NCBI RefSeq assembly: GCF_000382165.1
Contig: NZ_KB907732.1
Coordinates: 1 to 41,684, forward strand
DNA from: Arsukibacterium perlucidum DSM 18276
Lineage (GTDB): Bacteria; Pseudomonadota; Gammaproteobacteria; Enterobacterales; Alteromonadaceae
Length of the DNA stretch: 41,684 bases
Direction: 5' to 3'
Shown: positions 1 through 9,276 of the stretch, in pieces
Position numbering within the stretch: position 1 is the first letter of the stretch
Layout: each line of letters opens with the position of its first letter
The notes under the pieces: generated by a model
Database searches by the model: none
The model's input: the letters and a program-made list of their open reading frames with translations, nothing else
Told to the model about the DNA's origin: nothing
Translations under genes and position numbers: made by a program

Positions 1-99
1 AAAAGCGTTCACTTTGCGCCAGAATAGGTGTTCATATTAAATCAGTACGGGTGTTCACATTAAACCAGAATCAGTGTTCACTTTGGGGCAGAATACGCA
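1..99. mobile_element. Terminus of an IS21-like insertion sequence (partial, runs off the left edge)
   Basis: Four degenerate direct repeats of about 22-25 bp are visible, starting near 5, 27, 49 and 74. They share the pattern G(T/C)GTTCA(C/T)..TT....CAG.AT. Multiple terminal repeats of this kind, used as transposase-binding sites, are typical of IS21-family ends. Read on the minus strand, the outermost bases at about 99 begin TGCG, consistent with an element end starting TG. The istA/istB genes would lie outside the window. The family call rests on repeat architecture only. The junction interrupts the recombinase gene that follows. Confidence 0.5.
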
Positions 100-739
100 A
101 CAATAATTCGCCTCGACGAACACCTGTTTCATAACAGATCCGACAAATCAATTTGTTACGCAAAGCCGTATTTCGATTCCATCCAAAGTATTTGGGATCA
201 CTCAACCCTTGATACAGCGATGCCTGTAACAACAGAGACAACCCATAAACCTGTGAGTTTTTTGCGACGTGTCTCCGTCGTTTCTGGAGCCGCTCTTTTA
301 ACTTCTCAGCTAATTTAATGATTTGAATGATCATCGGGTCACCGGTGTGACGCCGAGCATTCGCTCGGCTGACTAAGTAGTCAAAATAGGCAATAGATGC
401 ATCAATTCGCTGATTAAAATACTCAGGTTCAACTGTTCCAATAGAAACAACACTTGATTGATCTGAAAATCTCTCTAAGTGGCGAACAAATGATGTAAAC
501 AACTCCCCCTTTGACAGACCACCGAGAACAACCTCATCTTCCAAGTCGACCCCATGTTTTTGAGCCCATCGTTCGATGTGAATGACATGTCGAGTGATAT
601 TCGCCTGTGTCGTATCCGCTTGCCCAGAAAGATCAATCAAGGTGTAGCGACAAATGCGATCGATAGGCACTCCGTTGTCATCGACAACCAAGCATCCGAC
701 TTCATTGATCCCGCCCATTCTGACTTTGCGAAGCTTCAT
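71..739 (-). pseudogene. Tyrosine recombinase/integrase, 3'-truncated by the IS end
   Basis: The reading frame starts at 739 and gives about 213 native residues before entering the IS terminus, where it picks up a short foreign tail and a stop. Its last native stretch, ICYETGVRRGELL, matches the first catalytic arginine box of tyrosine recombinases (the motif around T-G-x-R-x-x-E). The N-terminal part would be the DNA-arm and core-binding domain. The later catalytic residues (H-x-x-R and the nucleophilic Tyr) are absent, so the product cannot be an active recombinase. The loss is explained by insertion of the IS21-like element. I do not recognise a specific integrase subfamily. It suggests that a mobile island once lay to the left of ssb. 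Confidence 0.75.
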
Positions 740-820
740 GCCACAAACCTTTACACTTTCAACTTGGTATATTTATAGCAGGTCAAAAAACAGTCAGCAA
801 ATAAATTTTACATAAAAAAT

Positions 821-848
821 AAAAAAAGCCCCTTTATATAGGGGCTTT
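821..848 (-). terminator. Rho-independent terminator of ssb
   Basis: A 9-bp perfect stem (825-833 with 840-848, AAAGCCCCT/AGGGGCTTT) has a 6-nt loop and is followed on the minus strand by a long T tract. It lies 36 bp downstream of the ssb stop codon and ends the yajR-ssb transcript. Confidence 0.9.
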
Positions 849-884
849 ACATATTAAAATCTTTACAGTGTAAAAGTTGGAAAA

Positions 885-1472
885 CTAGAACGGGATATCG
901 TCGTCAAAGTCGATTGGCGGTTCCATTGGCGGCCGTTGTTGCTGAGCTGGTTGCTGAGCCGGCTTTTGATAGCCACCTTGCTGCGGTGCTGACTGTGCCG
1001 GTGCCTGCTGGTAGCCGCCACCACTTTGCTGTGGTTGCTGGTAGCCGCCCTGCTGGGCAGGTTGTTGTGGTGCACGTTGCTGATAGCCGCCTTGCTGGCC
1101 GCCACCCATGCCACCGCCCTGCTGCTGACCTTCACCCCGGCCATCCAGCATTTGCAGCTCATTGGCGACGATTTCGGTGGTGTAGCGTTCAACACCATCT
1201 TTGTCAGTCCATTTGCGGGTTTTCAGTTTACCTTCAATATAAACCTTGCTGCCTTTACGCAGGTATTCACCGGCAATTTCAGCCAGACGCTGATAAATTA
1301 CCACCCGGTGCCATTCAGTCTGCTCTTTTTTCTCATTGGTGTTTTTGTCGGTCCAGCTTTCTGAGGTGGCCAGTGTCATATTTGCTACGGCACCGCCCTG
1401 TGGCATGTAACGCACTTCCGGGTCGGCGCCCAGATTGCCGATTAAGATAACTTTATTAATTCCACGCGCCAT
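885..1472 (-). CDS. ssb: Single-stranded DNA-binding protein
   Basis: SSB coats single-stranded DNA during replication, recombination and repair and recruits partners through its C-terminal tip. The 195-residue product starts [15 protein letters not shown], the classic start of the OB-fold, and ends in the acidic tip DFDDDIPF that binds partner proteins. A Gly/Gln/Pro-rich linker (about residues 112-180) joins them. The start at 1472 is chosen because a GGAG ribosome-binding site lies just upstream; a longer in-frame opening to 1538 lacks family similarity. It follows the YajR-type gene with a 19-bp gap, so the two are probably co-transcribed. Confidence 0.97.
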   Translation of the reverse strand: MARGINKVILIGNLGADPEVRYMPQGGAVANMTLATSESWTDKNTNEKKEQTEWHRVVIYQRLAEIAGEYLRKGSKVYIEGKLKTRKWTDKDGVERYTTEIVANELQMLDGRGEGQQQGGGMGGGQQGGYQQRAPQQPAQQGGYQQPQQSGGGYQQAPAQSAPQQGGYQKPAQQPAQQQRPPMEPPIDFDDDIPF

Positions 1473-1491
1473 GCGATTTCTCCTGAAAAAA

Positions 1492-2856
1492 TTAGGGTTG
1501 GTTTGTACCAACCAATGACCGGGCCTGTGCCAGGTCAAATTGCTGCGAACTGACTTTTAAATAACAGCGTTGTTCGGCCAGTAAAATGGTCACTTCCTGC
1601 ACGCCGTTAAGCTCTGCTAAACGGCCGGCCAATGCGCTGGCCTGTTGTTCTGAATTAACCTGCACTGCCAGCGACAGGCGCTGGGCCCGGGCAGGCACCC
1701 GCATCGTCCGGGCAATAAGCAGCCATATTAAACCAATAGCGGCCATCACAGCAAACACCATTGTATAACTAAAATGCTGAGCCACCAGGCCGCCGATCAG
1801 ACCACCGGCAAAGGCCCCGAAAAACTGGCTGCTGGAGTAAATGCCCATAGCACTACCGCGCTTTCCGGCCGGTGCCACCCGCGATACCATTGCCGGCAAG
1901 CTGGCTTCTAAAAAGTTAAAGCCGGTAAAAAATAACAATAAAGCGGCAATTAACCACCATAGGTCAGTGGCAATATAAGCCAGTAACATAGCAATAATCA
2001 GCAGGCTGATCGCCACCAGAAAATAACCTTTTTCCTGCTGCCGGCGCATGGCAATAATCATCATGGGTACCATCAGCACAAAAGAGGCAACCAGCACCGG
2101 CAGGTACACCAGCCAATGCTGCTCAGCAGCCAGCTGATATTGGTTAAGCAGCACCGGCAGGGCAACAAACATAGCCGTTAGGATTAAATGTAGCAGTAAA
2201 ACGCCAATATCGAGCTGCAACAACTGGCGGTGTCTGATAATACTGAGCAAAGTTGCCGGCACGGCCAGAGTTTCTGCAGCAGGCGCCTTGCTAACACTTT
2301 TCGGTACCAGAAAGGCTACTATTAACATGGCGCAGCAAGCCAGTACTGCGGTAAACCAGAACACGCCACTTAAGCCAGCCCATTTAGCCATTAACGGCCC
2401 TGCTATCATCGCCAGCGCAAATGACAAACCGATACTGGCGCCGATAATGGCCATCACTTTTGGCCGCTGCTCATCGCGGGTTAAATCGGCCGCCAGCGCC
2501 AGCACCGCGCCGGCAATAGCGCCCGCGCCCTGCAAAATACGACCAAACGTTACCATGTATACCGATTCAGCCAGGGCGGCTACCACCGAACCCAGCACAA
2601 ATAACGCCAGGCCCAGCAGCATCACTTTATGCCGGCCAATCCGGTCAGATAACCAGCCAAACGGAATTTGCAGAATTGCCTGAGTCAGGCCATAGGCGCC
2701 AATGGCCAGGCCTATCCACAGCGGTGAGTAGCCAATAAGTTCAGTGCCGTACAGTGCAAATACCGGCAGCAGCATAAACAGGCCCAGCATCCGGGTAGAG
2801 AACACCAGCGCCAGCGCCAGTGCTGCCCGTTTTTCAATAGCGTTCAGTTGATCCAT
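1492..2856 (-). CDS. yajR: MFS transporter of the YajR type
   Basis: This is a predicted 12-helix inner-membrane exporter of the major facilitator superfamily. At 454 residues it has the length of E. coli YajR, which it resembles throughout. Visible hallmarks are the motif A loop ([11 protein letters not shown], about residues 69-79) and motif C-like GAGAIAGA. A soluble C-terminal domain of about 65 residues (about 388-454) corresponds to the ferredoxin-like YAM domain unique to YajR-type transporters. The substrate is unknown in the family. No strong ribosome-binding site precedes the chosen ATG, but the N-terminus aligns with the family. It is divergent from uvrA and upstream of ssb. Confidence 0.9.
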   Translation of the reverse strand: MDQLNAIEKRAALALALVFSTRMLGLFMLLPVFALYGTELIGYSPLWIGLAIGAYGLTQAILQIPFGWLSDRIGRHKVMLLGLALFVLGSVVAALAESVYMVTFGRILQGAGAIAGAVLALAADLTRDEQRPKVMAIIGASIGLSFALAMIAGPLMAKWAGLSGVFWFTAVLACCAMLIVAFLVPKSVSKAPAAETLAVPATLLSIIRHRQLLQLDIGVLLLHLILTAMFVALPVLLNQYQLAAEQHWLVYLPVLVASFVLMVPMMIIAMRRQQEKGYFLVAISLLIIAMLLAYIATDLWWLIAALLLFFTGFNFLEASLPAMVSRVAPAGKRGSAMGIYSSSQFFGAFAGGLIGGLVAQHFSYTMVFAVMAAIGLIWLLIARTMRVPARAQRLSLAVQVNSEQQASALAGRLAELNGVQEVTILLAEQRCYLKVSSQQFDLAQARSLVGTNQP

Positions 2857-2975
2857 TAATTTTGATTAACAGCCGAAATAGGCGCGCAAGTGTAGCACAG
2901 AACCGGCATGCTTTAAGTTGATTAACGGCAATATGCGGACATTCGACGTTATTCTTATCGCCTGATTCAGATTTT

Positions 2976-3190
2976 TATATTCGCATAACAAGCCAATTTA
3001 AAAGTGTGTGCGTACTAGTGACCTTTAAGCTTCAGGTTACAACACCCGCCCCGGCTCACCACAGCAACTCGGCTTTACTGGCGTAAAGCCTCAGACACTC
3101 TGTGGTGACCGAAACGGGGTTCTAACCTTACGCTAACTAAGTGCTATAACCAGCTAAACCCAGCCAGATTAAGCTAGCTGGTTTTTTATT
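2976..3190 (+). ncRNA. Candidate small RNA gene (structured RNA plus own terminator)
   Basis: Between the divergent yajR and uvrA genes there is no plus-strand ORF, yet the plus strand holds a nested helix followed by a strong terminator. The helix is built from AGGTTA (3034-3039) with TAACCT (3123-3128), CCCCG (3049-3053) with CGGGG (3115-3119), TCACCACAG (3056-3064) with CTGTGGTGA (3100-3108), and an apical 8-bp stem GGCTTTAC/GTAAAGCC (3071-3090) with loop TGGC. A TATATT -10-like element is at 2976-2981; the -35 is poor. I do not recognise the RNA as 6S, SRP, RNase P or tmRNA. The 5' end is a guess. It could instead be a long leader attenuating read-through into uvrA. Confidence 0.5.
3148..3189 (+). 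terminator. Rho-independent terminator upstream of uvrA
   Basis: A perfect 9-bp stem AACCAGCTA (3148-3156) / TAGCTGGTT (3175-3183) with an 18-nt loop runs directly into a T tract (3182-3187). It precedes the LexA box and uvrA. A plus-strand transcript must therefore end here, which supports the upstream small RNA gene. Confidence 0.85.
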
Positions 3191-3201
3191 AATGCTATGT
3201 A

Positions 3202-3217
3202 GTGTATATTTGTACAG
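3202..3217 (+). promoter_or_regulatory. LexA (SOS) box of uvrA
   Basis: GTGTATATTTGTACAG matches the gammaproteobacterial LexA consensus CTGTATATATATACAG at 13 of 16 positions, including the TGTA...TACAG core. It sits 35 bp before the uvrA start codon, as expected for an SOS-induced gene. Confidence 0.85.
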
Positions 3218-3252
3218 TTTAGTGCCTTCACTGCTGATAACCGGAAACCGCA

Positions 3253-6075
3253 ATGGATAAAATTGATATTCGGGGTGCCCGTACCCACAACCTGAAAAAT
3301 ATTTCGCTGCAAATCCCACGCGATAAACTGATTGTGATCACCGGCTTATCGGGTTCCGGCAAGTCGTCACTGGCTTTTGACACCCTGTATGCCGAAGGGC
3401 AGCGCCGCTATGTTGAGTCTTTGTCGGCTTATGCCCGGCAGTTTTTAAGCATGATGGAAAAACCCGATGTCGACCATATTGAAGGCTTGTCGCCGGCGAT
3501 TTCGATTGAGCAAAAGTCCACCTCGCATAATCCTCGCTCCACTGTCGGCACCATTACCGAAATTTACGATTACCTGCGGCTGTTATTTGCCCGGGTGGGC
3601 GAGCCGCGTTGCCCGGTGCACGACCAGCCGTTAGCGGCACAAACCATCAGTGAAATGGTCGATAAAGTGACCGCCTTCCCGGAGGGCACCAAATTAATGG
3701 TGCTGGCCCCGGTGGTGCAGGAACGCAAAGGCGAGCACGTTAAAACCCTGGAAAACCTGGCTGCCCAGGGTTATATCCGGGCGCGGATTGATGGTGAGGT
3801 GTGCGACTTGTCTGACCCGCCGACGCTGGATTTGCATAAAAAACATACCATTGAAGTGGTGATCGACCGGATTAAAGTGCGCGACGACATTAAACTACGC
3901 TTAGCCGAATCATTTGAAACCGCGCTGGCGTTATCGGGTGGCGTTGCCAAAGTGGCCTTTATGGATGAACCTGACACGGCCGAACTGGTATTTTCAGCCA
4001 ATTTTGCCTGCCCCACCTGCGGTTATTCGATGACCGAGCTGGAGCCGCGGCTGTTTTCGTTTAATAACCCGGCCGGCGCCTGCCCCAGTTGTGATGGTCT
4101 GGGGGTAAAACAGTTTTTCGACCCGAATAAAGTCATCGTCAGTAACCAGCTAAGCCTGGCTGGCGGCGCTATTCGCGGCTGGGATAAACGTAATTTCTAT
4201 TATTTTCAGATGTTAAAAGCATTGGCCGAGCATTACGGCTTTAAGCTGGATGTGCCCTTTAGCAGCCTGACTAAAAAGCAGCAGGACGCCATTTTATACG
4301 GCAGCGGTAAAACCGTGGTCGACTTTAAATACCTGAACGATCGCGGTGACGTGGTACTACGCAGCCACCCGTTTGAAGGCATAGTGCCAAACATGGAGCG
4401 GCGCTACCGCGAGACAGAATCAAACTCGGTACGGGAAGAGCTGAGTAAATACCTCGCTACCCAGGCCTGCCCCAGCTGTCATGGCACCCGGCTGCGCACC
4501 GAAGCGCGCCATGTGTTTATTGGTAAAACCAACCTGCCAGAAATCGTTGAGTTATCAATTGGCGACTGTTTAGCCTTTTTCCAGCAGCTTAGCCTGCAGG
4601 GCCAGAAGGCGAAAATCGCTGAGAAAGTATTAAAAGAAATTCAGGACCGGCTGAGCTTTCTGGTAAACGTTGGCCTGAATTATCTTAATTTATCGCGCAG
4701 TGCCGAAACTCTGTCGGGCGGTGAAGCGCAGCGTATTCGCTTAGCCAGCCAGATTGGCGCCGGTTTAGTCGGCGTGATGTATGTGCTGGATGAGCCTTCG
4801 ATCGGCCTGCACCAGCGTGACAACGAACGCCTGCTCGGTACCCTGACTCACCTGCGTGACTTAGGTAATACCGTTATCGTGGTCGAGCATGACGAAGATG
4901 CAGTGCGCCTGGCTGACCATATTATCGATATCGGCCCAGGCGCCGGGGTGCATGGCGGCCATATCGTGGCTCAGGGCACCATAGAGCAGATTATGGCTGA
5001 GCCCAAATCGTTAACCGGTCAGTATATGGCCGGCACCCGCAAAATTGCGGTACCGGAAAAGCGCACGCCGTTAACTGATAAATGGCTGGAAGTACTTGGC
5101 GCCAGCGGCAATAACCTGAAAAATGTCGATTTAGCCATTCCGTTCGGGGTTATGACCTGCATTACCGGAGTGTCAGGCTCGGGTAAATCAACCCTGATTA
5201 ATGACACCCTGTACCGGGTAGCGCACCGGGTGCTGAATAAAGGCGAGGGTGCCGATCCGGCACCGCATCATGAGATTAAAGGCCTGGACCATTTCGATAA
5301 AGTTATCGATATCGATCAGAGCCCGATTGGCCGCACCCCACGCTCGAATGCCGCCACCTATACCGGTATTTTTACTGCGGTACGTGAGCTGTTCGCCGGT
5401 ACTCAGGAAGCCCGCTCGCGCGGTTATCAGGTCGGCCGCTTCAGCTTTAACGTTAAGGGCGGGCGTTGTGAAGCCTGCCAGGGCGATGGCCTGATTAAAG
5501 TAGAGATGCACTTTTTACCTGATGTCTATGTGCCCTGCGATGTTTGTAAAAGTAAACGCTACAACCGGGAAACCCTGGAGATTAAATACAAAGGCAAGAA
5601 TATTCACGAAGTGCTGGATATGACAGTGGAAGATGCACTGGCCTTTTTTGAAGCGATCCCGGCAGTAAAACGCAAATTGCAAACTCTGCAGGATGTCGGC
5701 CTGACTTACATTAAACTGGGCCAGTCGGCCACCACCTTATCCGGCGGTGAGGCGCAAAGGGTAAAACTGGCGCGCGAACTAAGCAAACGCGACACCGGCA
5801 AAACCCTGTACATTCTGGACGAGCCGACCACCGGCCTGCATTTTTACGATATTCAGCAATTGCTGAACGTGCTGCACCGGCTGCGCGACCATGGCAATAC
5901 CATCGTGGTTATTGAGCATAATCTGGACGTAATAAAAACCGCCGACTGGATAGTCGACTTAGGCCCTGAGGGTGGTAACGGTGGTGGTAAAATACTGGTA
6001 GCAGGCACCCCTGAGCAGGTCGCCGCCTGCAAAAAATCCTACACCGGCCAGTATTTAAAACCGTTGTTGGGCTAA
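3253..6075 (+). CDS. uvrA: UvrABC excinuclease subunit A
   Basis: UvrA dimers scan DNA for bulky lesions, load UvrB and start nucleotide excision repair in the cytoplasm. The 940-residue product equals the E. coli length. It contains two ABC ATPase modules: Walker A at 31-38 (GLSGSGKS) and 639-646 (GVSGSGKS), with signature motifs LSGGEAQR near 487 and 829. Zinc-binding cysteine pairs are at 253/256 with 277/280 and at 739/742 with 762/765. A LexA box precedes it, so SOS control is expected. It is transcribed divergently from yajR-ssb. Confidence 0.99.
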   Translation: MDKIDIRGARTHNLKNISLQIPRDKLIVITGLSGSGKSSLAFDTLYAEGQRRYVESLSAYARQFLSMMEKPDVDHIEGLSPAISIEQKSTSHNPRSTVGTITEIYDYLRLLFARVGEPRCPVHDQPLAAQTISEMVDKVTAFPEGTKLMVLAPVVQERKGEHVKTLENLAAQGYIRARIDGEVCDLSDPPTLDLHKKHTIEVVIDRIKVRDDIKLRLAESFETALALSGGVAKVAFMDEPDTAELVFSANFACPTCGYSMTELEPRLFSFNNPAGACPSCDGLGVKQFFDPNKVIVSNQLSLAGGAIRGWDKRNFYYFQMLKALAEHYGFKLDVPFSSLTKKQQDAILYGSGKTVVDFKYLNDRGDVVLRSHPFEGIVPNMERRYRETESNSVREELSKYLATQACPSCHGTRLRTEARHVFIGKTNLPEIVELSIGDCLAFFQQLSLQGQKAKIAEKVLKEIQDRLSFLVNVGLNYLNLSRSAETLSGGEAQRIRLASQIGAGLVGVMYVLDEPSIGLHQRDNERLLGTLTHLRDLGNTVIVVEHDEDAVRLADHIIDIGPGAGVHGGHIVAQGTIEQIMAEPKSLTGQYMAGTRKIAVPEKRTPLTDKWLEVLGASGNNLKNVDLAIPFGVMTCITGVSGSGKSTLINDTLYRVAHRVLNKGEGADPAPHHEIKGLDHFDKVIDIDQSPIGRTPRSNAATYTGIFTAVRELFAGTQEARSRGYQVGRFSFNVKGGRCEACQGDGLIKVEMHFLPDVYVPCDVCKSKRYNRETLEIKYKGKNIHEVLDMTVEDALAFFEAIPAVKRKLQTLQDVGLTYIKLGQSATTLSGGEAQRVKLARELSKRDTGKTLYILDEPTTGLHFYDIQQLLNVLHRLRDHGNTIVVIEHNLDVIKTADWIVDLGPEGGNGGGKILVAGTPEQVAACKKSYTGQYLKPLLG

Positions 6076-6109
6076 GGCACTAACTGAATGACGGATAAAA
6101 AATACACCA

Positions 6110-6137
6110 TTGCAAAGTCCCATAATGGGACTATAAT
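6110..6137 (+). promoter_or_regulatory. higBA promoter with embedded operator
   Basis: A -35 TTGCAA (6110-6115) and a perfect -10 TATAAT (6132-6137) are separated by 16 bp. The spacer is almost entirely the perfect 17-bp palindrome AGTCCCATAATGGGACT (6116-6132). An antitoxin dimer bound there would block RNA polymerase, as in other autoregulated toxin-antitoxin loci. The predicted transcription start, 6-7 bp beyond the -10, falls on or next to the toxin ATG at 6144. Confidence 0.85.
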
Positions 6138-6143
6138 TGCGCT

Positions 6144-6446
6144 ATGAGAATTATTGCACTCTCAACGTTAAAAGCATTCTGGCAGGACAAACCAGAATAT
6201 AGTGATGCCAAAGAGCCTATTCTCGCCTGGCATCGCCACGTATTAAGTGCAGACTGGCATTCGCCTGCAGATGTAAAACAAGATTTCAGGCATGCCAGTA
6301 TTCTCAAAGATGGCAGAGTGGTATTCAACATAGCTGGTAATAAATATCGGCTGGTAGTTTGGATTAATTATGCCTACAAAGTAGTTTATGTACGGTTTGT
6401 CGGCACTCACAGCCAATATGATCAGATTGATGTGCAAACGATATAA
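6144..6446 (+). CDS. higB: Type II toxin, HigB family mRNA interferase
   Basis: This is a predicted ribosome-dependent mRNA endonuclease. The 100-residue protein has the HigB_toxin pattern: N-terminal MRIIALSTLKAFW, central ADWHSPADVKQDF, NIAGNKYRLVV and C-terminal VRFVGTHSQYDQID. The start is fixed by this conserved N-terminus. No ribosome-binding site is visible, and the predicted transcription start coincides with the ATG, so the mRNA may be leaderless. The antitoxin gene follows after 14 bp in one operon (toxin-first order, usual for HigBA). Excess antitoxin should repress through the palindrome in the promoter spacer. Confidence 0.92.
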   Translation: MRIIALSTLKAFWQDKPEYSDAKEPILAWHRHVLSADWHSPADVKQDFRHASILKDGRVVFNIAGNKYRLVVWINYAYKVVYVRFVGTHSQYDQIDVQTI

Positions 6447-6460
6447 TCGCCGGAGAAGCA

Positions 6461-6835
6461 ATGATGAATATCAGACCTATCAGAAATGATGCCGACTACC
6501 GCGCGGCGTTGCATGAAGTCGAGCAACTGATGCTGGCTCAGCCAGATACGCCGGACGGCGAGAAGTTAGATGTAATGGTTACGCTGATTGAAGCTTATGA
6601 GGCTAAACATTTCCCCATCGATTTGCCCGATCCTGTTGAGGCTATAAAGTTTGAAATGGAACGAAAAGGCCTGACAGTTAAAGACCTGGAGCCAATGATT
6701 GGTAAAAGTAATCGGGTTTATGAAATTTTAAATCACAAACGCTCACTTACTTTGAAAATGATCTGGCGGCTGCACGAGGGGTTGGGCATTCCGGCAGAGT
6801 CACTGATTAAACCACCGGTAAACCTGTCAAATTAG
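6461..6835 (+). CDS. higA: HigA-type antitoxin, HTH transcriptional regulator
   Basis: This antitoxin neutralises HigB and is expected to repress the operon. It is 124 residues long. The N-terminal half (DADYRAALHEVEQLM...) is typical of HigA proteins paired with HigB_toxin partners. The C-terminal half is an XRE-like helix-turn-helix (about 67-115: MERKGLTVKDLEPMIG, then VYEILNHKRSLTLKMIWRL). A GGAG site lies upstream of tandem ATGs at 6461/6464, so the start is uncertain by one codon. Its end overlaps the convergent methyltransferase gene by 4 bp. Confidence 0.92.
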   Translation: MMNIRPIRNDADYRAALHEVEQLMLAQPDTPDGEKLDVMVTLIEAYEAKHFPIDLPDPVEAIKFEMERKGLTVKDLEPMIGKSNRVYEILNHKRSLTLKMIWRLHEGLGIPAESLIKPPVNLSN

Positions 6836-7293
6836 AGCCAACGCCTTACCTGTTTGGTATAAACCTGATACTCCGCACCAAACTTTTCCAGCAAATAGCG
6901 CTCTTCCGGCGCTATCTGCCAGCGGTTCATATACCACACAAACAGCGGCAGCAGCGCAAAAGCTGCCACACTCATTAAATAACACGCCCATGCAGTTAAC
7001 AGCAGTAAAAATCCCAGATACATCGGGTTACGGCTATAGCGGTAAATACCTTTTATTACCAGGCTGGAAGTTTGCTGCGGCACCCGTGGGTCTACTGTGG
7101 TATTGGCCCGGCGAAACGCCAATACACCCGCTAACGCCACCGCCATACCGGCACCAGCCAGCACAATTGCCAAAGCCTTTCCCCACAATGCGGGTAGCGG
7201 CACAGGCGGCAGCAAGTGCGCTGCCAGCCACATTGCTAAGGCAAATAACACAACCAAAATAACCGGGGGGATTTTAAGTTCCAGTGCCCTCAT
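6832..7293 (-). CDS. Isoprenylcysteine carboxyl methyltransferase-like integral membrane protein
   Basis: The 153-residue protein has about four hydrophobic segments and the signature YRYSRNPMYLGFLLL (about residues 85-100), followed by a C-terminal EERYLLEKFGAEYQVY. This is characteristic of the ICMT/phospholipid methyltransferase superfamily (S-adenosylmethionine-dependent, membrane embedded). Bacterial members methylate lipids or unknown small substrates; the substrate here cannot be told. It lies 14 bp downstream of the AAA_14 ATPase gene and may be co-transcribed with it. It converges on higA. Confidence 0.85.
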   Translation of the reverse strand: MRALELKIPPVILVVLFALAMWLAAHLLPPVPLPALWGKALAIVLAGAGMAVALAGVLAFRRANTTVDPRVPQQTSSLVIKGIYRYSRNPMYLGFLLLLTAWACYLMSVAAFALLPLFVWYMNRWQIAPEERYLLEKFGAEYQVYTKQVRRWL

Positions 7294-7307
7294 AAACTCA
7301 TCCTGTT

Positions 7308-8636
7308 TTATGCTAATGACAGCAAGTGCTTATTCACCGCACGCGCTGTGTAGTACAAAGGATAAACCAGATGCTGTTGCTCCAGCGGCGGCGAGCCCTG
7401 AGTACCGGTTAGTTTAATGGTTTTAACCGGGTTACATTTTTCAATATAAGACTGCAACGACCTGGCTTTGGTGCGCTTACCGCTTTTTACTTCCAACGGT
7501 ATAACGTTGCCGGCGCCATCAGCCAGAATAAATTCGATTTCAGCCCTGGCATCACTCCAGGAAAAACTGGGGTCAACGCCCAGTGCTGCTAACTCTTGCT
7601 GGACAAAATTTTCTGCAATATAGCCTTTGTAGTCATAATTCTGCTGTTTAATCTCAAGATAGCTGACATCCAGCATATGATTAAGCAAACCTACATCAAA
7701 CAAAAACAACTTAACCATATTATCTTTTTTATAGGCAGCTAACGGGTTGCGTGGCGTGCCTTCGACCGGATAGTTTTTCAAAACTAGCCGGCATTTCTCC
7801 AGCCAGAGGATTCCGCTTTCCAACTCCTGGTAACGTGATTTTCGCTCATACACATTTTTAAACTTAAAGCGCTTAACTGACTCATCCACCACAGCAGCGA
7901 GCTGCGCTGGCACTGCCATAAACACCGACTCAATCAGTCCGGCATCAACCTTACCGGAATATTTGCCAAAATCCCGCACATAACCGGCCAGCAAATCGGC
8001 ATGGACTTGCGACACGGCTTTAACACGTTGCAGAATGCTTTGCTCAGCCAGCTTGAACCACAGGCTTACTGCCTCCGGCATGCCGCCAGTAAAATAATAA
8101 TCTGTCAGCTTATCAAACAGCTTAGTGTGCGCTGCCGCTGAGTTCTGACAGGCATCATAAACCTTTACTAATGCAGTCTCAGCTGATGCTAACAGGAACT
8201 CGCGGAAGGTTAACGGCCGTAAATTGTATTGCTCAACTTTGCCGACCGGGAAAGTATTCTGCAAGCCAATATTTGAACCACTGGCGGCAATAAAAGCCTG
8301 CGGCGTTTGCTCGGCAAAGTACTTTAATGCGGTAACCGCACGCGGGCATTCAGCAATTTCATCGAGGATCAGTAAGTCGGTTTCAATATTAAAATGTTGC
8401 CCTGTTAATAACTCAATATTGGTCAGCACGTCTTCTGGCGACAACGAGCCGGCAAAAGCGTCCAGCATTTGTGGCGACTCGAGGAAGTCTATGCGCAATA
8501 CCTTTGAAAAATGCTGGCCCAACAATACTTTCAGTAAATAGGTTTTACCGGTTTGTCTCGCGCCATCAATCAATAGTGGTTTACGCTCAGGTTTCGCTTT
8601 CCAGCGCAGCAGCTCTGTCAGTAACTCGCGTTCCAT
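7308..8636 (-). CDS. AAA_14 / DUF4143 family ATP-binding protein
   Basis: The 442-residue product has Walker A GARQTGKT (25-32) and Walker B-like LLILDEI (88-94), followed by a C-terminal DUF4143 region with a PD-(D/E)XK-like stretch (SWSDARAEIEFILADG...IPLEVKSGKR). This two-domain layout defines a large bacterial and archaeal family, common in variable regions, whose function is poorly understood. Proposed roles include nucleic-acid sensing or toxin-like activity. A ribosome-binding site AGGTGG precedes the ATG. The upstream gap holds a cluster of matching palindromic half-sites, which suggests tight or self-regulated expression. Ordinary chromosomal composition gives no clear sign of recent transfer. 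Confidence 0.88.
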   Translation of the reverse strand: MERELLTELLRWKAKPERKPLLIDGARQTGKTYLLKVLLGQHFSKVLRIDFLESPQMLDAFAGSLSPEDVLTNIELLTGQHFNIETDLLILDEIAECPRAVTALKYFAEQTPQAFIAASGSNIGLQNTFPVGKVEQYNLRPLTFREFLLASAETALVKVYDACQNSAAAHTKLFDKLTDYYFTGGMPEAVSLWFKLAEQSILQRVKAVSQVHADLLAGYVRDFGKYSGKVDAGLIESVFMAVPAQLAAVVDESVKRFKFKNVYERKSRYQELESGILWLEKCRLVLKNYPVEGTPRNPLAAYKKDNMVKLFLFDVGLLNHMLDVSYLEIKQQNYDYKGYIAENFVQQELAALGVDPSFSWSDARAEIEFILADGAGNVIPLEVKSGKRTKARSLQSYIEKCNPVKTIKLTGTQGSPPLEQQHLVYPLYYTARAVNKHLLSLA

Positions 8637-8673
8637 ATTACCACCTGTGTACTATCAACTTTTGGCAACATTA

Positions 8674-8760
8674 CACTTTTATGCGCATACAAACAAACAA
8701 AAACCACACTTTTATGTGCATAAAAGTGCAAAAAAGCACATAAATAAGCGCATAAAAGTG
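8674..8760. repeat. Cluster of palindromic half-sites upstream of the AAA_14 gene
   Basis: The motif CACTTTTATG(C/T)GCA occurs as a forward copy at 8674-8687, a perfect 22-bp palindrome at 8707-8728 (arms CACTTTTATG/CATAAAAGTG, centre TG), and a reversed copy ending at 8760. A shorter relative (GCACATAAA) is at 8736-8744. Arrangement and position, between vsr and the start of the AAA_14 gene, suggest an operator array for a dimeric or oligomeric DNA-binding protein. No known factor is recognised. Confidence 0.75.
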
Positions 8761-8799
8761 CTGAAATCACAAGGCCTGATACGAGAATGGCGCTAAAAG

Positions 8800-9252
8800 T
8801 CAGGCTGCCGGTAGCTCTGCAAAGCTACTGCCGTGCTGCAGCCAATTTGTGATGTCACCGGTAAGTTGTGGCTGCGGCGCCCTATTCTTACCTTTTAGCG
8901 CACACTCCCAAACCAGCAGCACCCGCCAGCCCAGCTCGCGCAGTTTGTCCTGCACGGCTTCGTCGTGTGCCCTGTTTGAGCTTATTTTTTGCTTCCACCA
9001 CTCAGTGCGGGTTTTCGGCCAGTGGAACATAGCGCACTGGTGCTGATGCCAGAAGCACCCCTGCACAAAAATTACGGCTTTGTATTTGGGGAAAACCAGA
9101 TCCGGTTTACCCGGCAGGCTGGCAACATGCAAACGGTAGCGGAATCCGGCCTTGTACAAACCCTTGCGAACAATCATTTCAGGTCTGGTATTTTTACCCT
9201 TGATTGCTGCCATATTTTTACTTCTGATGGTTTTAGTATGCACATCTGTCAT
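8800..9252 (-). CDS. vsr: Very short patch repair (Vsr) endonuclease
   Basis: Vsr nicks DNA 5' of the T in T:G mismatches produced by deamination of 5-methylcytosine, preventing C-to-T mutation at methylated sites. The 150-residue protein shows the family hallmarks: N-terminal RSKNMAAIKGKNTRPE, the catalytic region LPGKPDLVFPKYKAVIFVQG (Asp51 and neighbours), and the zinc/aromatic segment GCFWHQHQC...FHWPKT. It is the last gene of the defence operon, 24 bp after the McrC-like gene, which suits its partnership with the cytosine methyltransferase there. Confidence 0.96.
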   Translation of the reverse strand: MTDVHTKTIRSKNMAAIKGKNTRPEMIVRKGLYKAGFRYRLHVASLPGKPDLVFPKYKAVIFVQGCFWHQHQCAMFHWPKTRTEWWKQKISSNRAHDEAVQDKLRELGWRVLLVWECALKGKNRAPQPQLTGDITNWLQHGSSFAELPAA

Positions 9253-9276
9253 CAGAAACTAAGCCCCTTTAGATTC

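Noticed and set aside
914..1450. Long plus-strand ORFs opposite ssb
   Set aside because: They mirror the Gly/Gln-rich linker codons of ssb and have no ribosome-binding site or family pattern.
3034..3128. The nested palindrome before uvrA as an integron attC site
   Set aside because: The ends do not fit the RYYYAAC and GTTRRRY core boxes, there is no cassette array or integrase, and a terminator follows, so a small RNA is the better reading.
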